DNA of 9,810 bases from Jatrophihabitans sp. (GTDB lineage: Bacteria > Actinomycetota > Actinomycetes > Mycobacteriales > Jatrophihabitantaceae): assembly GCA_004299665.1 (NCBI GenBank), contig SCQZ01000096.1, positions 1 to 9,810 on the forward strand, in the 5' to 3' direction. Below, in pieces: positions 6,665 through 9,810 of the stretch. Both the position numbers and the translations under genes were made by a program. Below the pieces are notes generated by a model. That model searched no databases. It was not told where the DNA came from and saw only the letters and a program-made list of their open reading frames with translations. The stretch's first letter is position 1. Every line of letters starts with the position of its first letter.

Positions 6665-6688
6665 CTCGCGCTCACCCGTCGGCGCGAG
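6665..6688 (-). other. Inverted repeat (possible mRNA hairpin) after pafC
   Basis: CTCGCGC (6665-6671) and GCGCGAG (6682-6688) are perfectly complementary, forming a 7-bp all-but-one G/C stem with a 10-nt loop. It fills the gap between the pafC stop codon and the ribosome site of the 67-aa gene. There is no T-run, so it is not an obvious intrinsic terminator; it could shape mRNA processing or expression balance inside the operon. Confidence 0.4.
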
Positions 6689-6689
6689 C

Positions 6690-7649
6690 CTACTTGCCGT
6701 CGTAGGCGGCCAGGGCCGACGCAGCGTCCGTTCGCACAGCATCGGCCAGCCACCCCGGTGACAGCACCCGGACCTCCCCGCCGGAACCGAGGGCCAGGGC
6801 CTGCACCCACGCCGGCTCGGAGACCCGCAGGCCGATCCGCAGCCGACCCGGGGCGTGGTCGTCGACCTCCTGCGCGGTCTCGACCGGGTAGTAGTCGGCG
6901 ACCCACGCGTAGGCGGGCGAGAGTTCGAGTTCGACGAGCAGGTGCTCCGCGGCCGGCCGGAAGACCCCCTCGGCGAGGTCGCGCAGTTCGAGGTCGGCCG
7001 GCGGCGCCGCGGGCTCGTCCAGGATCTGCACGTCCTCGATGCGGTCGACGCGGAACACCCGCACGCCCTCCGCGCTGCGGCACCACGCCTCCAGGTAGCT
7101 GCGGCCGTCCGCGTCGAACATCCGCAACGGGTCCACCATCCGCTCGGTGGTCTCGTTGCGCGCCGCCGTGTAGTAGCGCAGTGCGAGCGCCCGCCGCTCG
7201 GCCAGCGAGCGCTGCAGCACCGGCTGCAGCCGCTGGATCGCGTCCAGCTCGATCGTCACGGTCGAGTCCGCGACCGCCCCGCCGGCGGCCGCCTCCACCT
7301 TCGCCAGCGCCCGCTGCACCGCGTCGCTGCTGGCCATGCCGGGGATCTCCGCGAGGGTGCGCAGCGCGACGACGAGCACGAGCGCCTCCTCACCGGTGAG
7401 GCGCAGCGGGCGGGACATCCCCGCGTCGAAGATGATCGAGACCGTCCCCCCCTCGTAGCTGAGGTCGATGAGGTCGCCCGGGCCGTGACCGGGCAGGCCG
7501 CACACCCACAGCAGGTCGAGGTCCTTGATGAGCTGCTTCTCCGAGATGCCGAAGTCGGCGGCGGCCTGCGCGGTGGACACCCCGGGCCGGGCGAGGAAGT
7601 AGGGCACCATCGCGAGCAGCCGCGGTACCCGCTGCTCCGGCGCGGTCAT
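6690..7649 (-). CDS. pafC: PafC, WYL-domain transcriptional regulator
   Basis: This 319-aa protein is the PafC half of the PafBC pair, which in mycobacteria activates the LexA-independent DNA-damage response. Residues about 7-60 form an N-terminal winged-helix-like DNA-binding region (STAQAAADFGISEKQLIKDL at 25-44). A linker follows, and the WYL domain spans about 150-215, with ALRYYTAARN (156-165), RMVDPLRMF (170-178), YLEAWCRSAEGVRVFRVDRI (185-204). The WYL C-terminal extension runs from about 235 to 315. ATG 7649 is preceded by GGAGGGAG (7654-7661) at 4 nt. It starts 28 nt after the pafB stop and is close in length to mycobacterial PafC (about 316 aa). WYL domains are thought to sense nucleic-acid or nucleotide ligands. 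The position directly after pafB makes the call secure. Confidence 0.95.
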   Translation of the reverse strand: MTAPEQRVPRLLAMVPYFLARPGVSTAQAAADFGISEKQLIKDLDLLWVCGLPGHGPGDLIDLSYEGGTVSIIFDAGMSRPLRLTGEEALVLVVALRTLAEIPGMASSDAVQRALAKVEAAAGGAVADSTVTIELDAIQRLQPVLQRSLAERRALALRYYTAARNETTERMVDPLRMFDADGRSYLEAWCRSAEGVRVFRVDRIEDVQILDEPAAPPADLELRDLAEGVFRPAAEHLLVELELSPAYAWVADYYPVETAQEVDDHAPGRLRIGLRVSEPAWVQALALGSGGEVRVLSPGWLADAVRTDAASALAAYDGK

Positions 7650-7653
7650 GGTG

Positions 7654-7661
7654 CTCCCTCC
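7654..7661 (-). promoter_or_regulatory. Ribosome binding site of pafC
   Basis: GGAGGGAG ends 4 nt before ATG 7649, a near-ideal site within the 28-nt pafB-pafC gap. It supports independent and efficient initiation of pafC, in contrast to the weak sites in front of pafB and tatC. Confidence 0.6.
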
Positions 7662-7677
7662 ACCGGATCTCGCCCGG

Positions 7678-8628
7678 TCACCGTGCCACCCCGGCGGCGG
7701 CCCGCAGCCGGGCGACGACGGCCTCGCGCAGGTCCGCCGGTTCGAGCACTCGCGCCGACGAGCCCGCCGCCGTCACACGCTGCGCCAGCCACGCGGTGTC
7801 GGTGAAGCTGATCGTCAGCACGCCGTCGCGTTCCGAGGTCGCGAGCCGCCGCAGGTTGCCGGCCCGGCTGCCCTGGACCGCGACCTTCGCCCAGCGGGCG
7901 TCCTCGGCGGCTCCGGCGACCATCGCGAGCAGGTCGACGTCCGGGGGGCGGGTGAAGGCGCCCGGGCGTCCCGCGGTCTGCACCGGCCCGGTGATCCGCG
8001 AGAGCCGGAAGCTGCGCGGCTCGTCCCGGTCGCGGTCCAGGCCGGCGACGTACCAGCGTCGCCGCCAGGACAGCACCCCCCAGGGTTCCAGGGTGCGGCG
8101 CTGCGGTTCGCGGTCCCCGGCCTTGACGTAGTCGAAGCGCACCACGCACGAGCGCCGCGAGGCGTCCAGCAGCAGCGGCAGCGCGGGGTCGGCCGCGTCC
8201 AGGGACGGTATCGCCCCGGGCGCGTCCGAGTCGACCTCGGTCCCGGCGGCGCGCAGCTTGAGCAGCGCGGACCGCGCGGCCTCCCCGAGCTGGGCCGACT
8301 GCCACAGGCGCGACGCGAGCCCCACCGCGGTCGCCTCCGCGGCGTCGAACTCGATCTCGGGGAGCTCGTACTCGCCGCGCTTGATGCGATACCCCTCGTC
8401 GGTGTCGAAGGCGCTGTTGCGCCCGGTCTCCAGCGGGATCCCGAGGTCGCGCAGTTCGGCCTTGTCCCGCTCGAACATGCGCTTGAAGGCCTCGTCGGTC
8501 TTCGGGTCACCGTCCGCCCTCTCGTACCCGGGCACGGCGTCGCGGATCCGTTCGGCGCTCAGGAACTGGCGGGTCGAGAGCAGGCAGATGACCAGGTTGA
8601 CCAGACGTTCTGCCCGACGCGCTGCCAT
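7678..8628 (-). CDS. pafB: PafB, WYL-domain transcriptional regulator
   Basis: This protein (316 aa from the chosen start) is the PafB partner of PafC in the DNA-damage-responsive activator known from mycobacteria. The N-terminal DNA-binding part is the conserved ERLVNLVICLLSTRQFLSAE (7-26), then EAFKRMFERDKAELRDLGIP (46-65) and GYRIKR (79-84). The WYL domain follows at about 155-215: VVRFDYVKAG, RTLEPWGVLSWRRRWYVAG (178-196) and RSFRLSRI (205-212). The C-terminal extension runs to the end. ATG 8628 gives an N-terminus like mycobacterial PafB, with GAGG only 2 nt upstream. An in-frame GTG at 8685 would add 19 residues and make 335 aa; its ribosome site is also poor, so the start is uncertain. 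It lies 142 nt (or 85 nt) after pafA, probably in the same operon. Family call secure. Confidence 0.94.
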   Translation of the reverse strand: MAARRAERLVNLVICLLSTRQFLSAERIRDAVPGYERADGDPKTDEAFKRMFERDKAELRDLGIPLETGRNSAFDTDEGYRIKRGEYELPEIEFDAAEATAVGLASRLWQSAQLGEAARSALLKLRAAGTEVDSDAPGAIPSLDAADPALPLLLDASRRSCVVRFDYVKAGDREPQRRTLEPWGVLSWRRRWYVAGLDRDRDEPRSFRLSRITGPVQTAGRPGAFTRPPDVDLLAMVAGAAEDARWAKVAVQGSRAGNLRRLATSERDGVLTISFTDTAWLAQRVTAAGSSARVLEPADLREAVVARLRAAAGVAR

Positions 8629-8770
8629 GTCCTCGAAACTAAGCCCTGTCGGTGCGCGACGCCGTTCGGCACGCCTGACGGTCACCGGTCCATTCTGCCG
8701 TGTCGCTCAACACCTTTGACATGCATGCGCGGTGCCCGGGCCCCGCCGCCGCATGTCGAACGCGCGCTCC

Positions 8771-9810
8771 TCACATCGAGGCGATGAGCTTGTCGACGCG
8801 CTCGTCGACGCTGCGGTACGGGTCCTTGCACAGCACGGTGCGCTGCGCCTGGTCGTTGAGCTTGAGGTGCACCCAGTCGACGGTGAAGTCGCGCCGCTTC
8901 TCCTGCGCCCGCTTGATGAAGTCGCCCCGCAGCTTGGCACGGGTGGTCTGCGGCGGCACGCTCTTCGCCTCGAAGATCGACAGGTCGCTGACGAGCCGGT
9001 CGACGGCGCCGCGGCGCTGCAGCAGGTAGTACAGCCCGCGGGTGCGGGAGATGTCGTGGTAGGCGAGGTCGAGTTGGGCCACCCGCGGGGACGAGAGGGA
9101 CAGGTCGTGCTTGGCCCGGTAGCGCTCGATCAACTGGTACTTGGTCGCCCAGTCGATCTCCCGGTCGATCAGCGACAGGTCCTGGCGCTCGACGGCGTCC
9201 AGCGTGCGGCCCCACAGTTCCAGCACCCGCTTGGTACCGATGTCCCCGCCGGTGCGCTCGACGAAGTCCAGGGCGCGGCTGTAGTACTCCCGCTGGATCT
9301 CCAGGGCACTGGCCGTGCGGCCGGCGGCGAGCCGGACCGGCCGCGTCCCGGTGAGGTCGTGGCTGATCTCCCGGATCGCGCGGATCGGGTTCTCCAGGCT
9401 CAGGTCACGGAAGGTGATGCCGTGCTCGATCATGCGCAGCACCAGGTCCGCCGAACCCACCTTGAGCATCGTCGTGCACTCGTTCATGTTCGAGTCCCCG
9501 ACGATCACGTGCAGGCGCCGGTAGCGTTCGGCGTCGGCGTGCGGCTCGTCCCGGGTGTTGATGATCGGCCGGCTGCGGGTCGTCGCCGAGGAGACGCCCT
9601 CCCAGATGTGCTCGGCCCGCTGGCTGACGCAGTAGACGGCGCCGCGCGGGGTCTGCAGCACCTTGCCGGCGCCGCAGATGAGTTGCCGGGTGACCAGGAA
9701 CGGGATCAGCACGTCGGCCAGCCGCGAGAACTCGCCGTGGCGGCCGACCAGGAAGTTCTCGTGGCAGCCGTAGGAGTTGCCCGCCGAATCGGTGTTGTTC
9801 TTGAACAGGT
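8771..9810 (-). CDS. pafA: PafA, Pup-protein ligase (C-terminal part, cut by window edge)
   Basis: The visible 345 codons are the C-terminal three quarters of PafA (about 450 aa in M. tuberculosis). PafA is a glutamine-synthetase-like carboxylate-amine ligase that uses ATP to join the C-terminal Glu of Pup to substrate lysines, marking them for the bacterial proteasome. The frame is open to the right edge and starts there with LFKNNTDSAGNSYG and GCHENF, a signature of the Pup ligase/deamidase fold. Further signatures are LIPFLVTRQLICGAGKV, YRRLHVIVGDSNMNE, REYYSRALDFV, DWATKYQLIERY, and the C-terminal domain segment LDLAYHDISRTRGLYYLLQ. The order and the neighbouring pafBC favour PafA over its paralogue Dop. 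The N-terminus with the ATP/metal-binding Glu residues and catalytic Asp lies outside the window, so activity cannot be judged. The internal ATG at 9712 is not the real start. Confidence 0.96.
   Translation of the reverse strand, partial: LFKNNTDSAGNSYGCHENFLVGRHGEFSRLADVLIPFLVTRQLICGAGKVLQTPRGAVYCVSQRAEHIWEGVSSATTRSRPIINTRDEPHADAERYRRLHVIVGDSNMNECTTMLKVGSADLVLRMIEHGITFRDLSLENPIRAIREISHDLTGTRPVRLAAGRTASALEIQREYYSRALDFVERTGGDIGTKRVLELWGRTLDAVERQDLSLIDREIDWATKYQLIERYRAKHDLSLSSPRVAQLDLAYHDISRTRGLYYLLQRRGAVDRLVSDLSIFEAKSVPPQTTRAKLRGDFIKRAQEKRRDFTVDWVHLKLNDQAQRTVLCKDPYRSVDERVDKLIASM

Noticed and set aside
8646..8654. ctgtcggtg on the + strand resembles the TTGTCRGTG part of the PafBC-associated RecA-NDp promoter
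   Set aside because: The first base differs, no TANNNT element follows at 8 nt, it points away from the paf operon, and no gene starts downstream in that direction.
1..9810. A new defence, mobile or biosynthetic system
   Set aside because: Every large gene belongs to a known conserved core locus; there are no transposases, integrases, toxin-antitoxin pairs, direct-repeat borders or composition shifts.

Overview
The window looks like chromosomal DNA of a very GC-rich Actinomycetota. Third positions are almost always G or C, several starts are GTG, and the genes are packed tightly. The gene set (Pup ligase pafA, WYL regulators pafB and pafC, tatC, a HelY-type Ski2-like helicase, a DUF4333 membrane protein and a stand-alone 5'-3' exonuclease) is a conserved actinobacterial core locus. 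As I recall it, Mycobacterium tuberculosis has the same order in Rv2090-Rv2097c. The genus cannot be fixed from the sequence.

Layout: positions 108-2031 hold two + strand genes only 4 nt apart, a LacI-family regulator and the 5'-3' exonuclease. The rest is on the - strand and reads right to left. pafA (cut by the right edge) is followed by pafB, pafC, a 67-aa membrane/coiled-coil protein, tatC, the helicase, and after an 81-nt gap the Pro/Tyr-rich DUF4333 protein. The exonuclease and the DUF4333 gene converge tail to tail with 4 nt between their stop codons, with no visible terminator.

How the genes fit together: PafA tags proteins with Pup for the proteasome. PafB and PafC form the WYL-domain activator of the mycobacterial DNA-damage response. 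TatC is the receptor subunit of the Tat protein exporter. The helicase and exonuclease are nucleic-acid enzymes. Their clustering is conserved, but a common process joining all of them is not established.

The main departure from the textbook locus is that tatA is absent from its usual place between pafC and tatC. That slot holds a 67-aa protein with one membrane segment followed by a coiled coil, lacking the TatA hallmark Phe-Gly hinge. The other local peculiarity is a LacI-type regulator closely linked to the exonuclease. I see no mobile element, CRISPR array, RNA gene or defence system. Apart from the 67-aa protein, this is an ordinary conserved core region.
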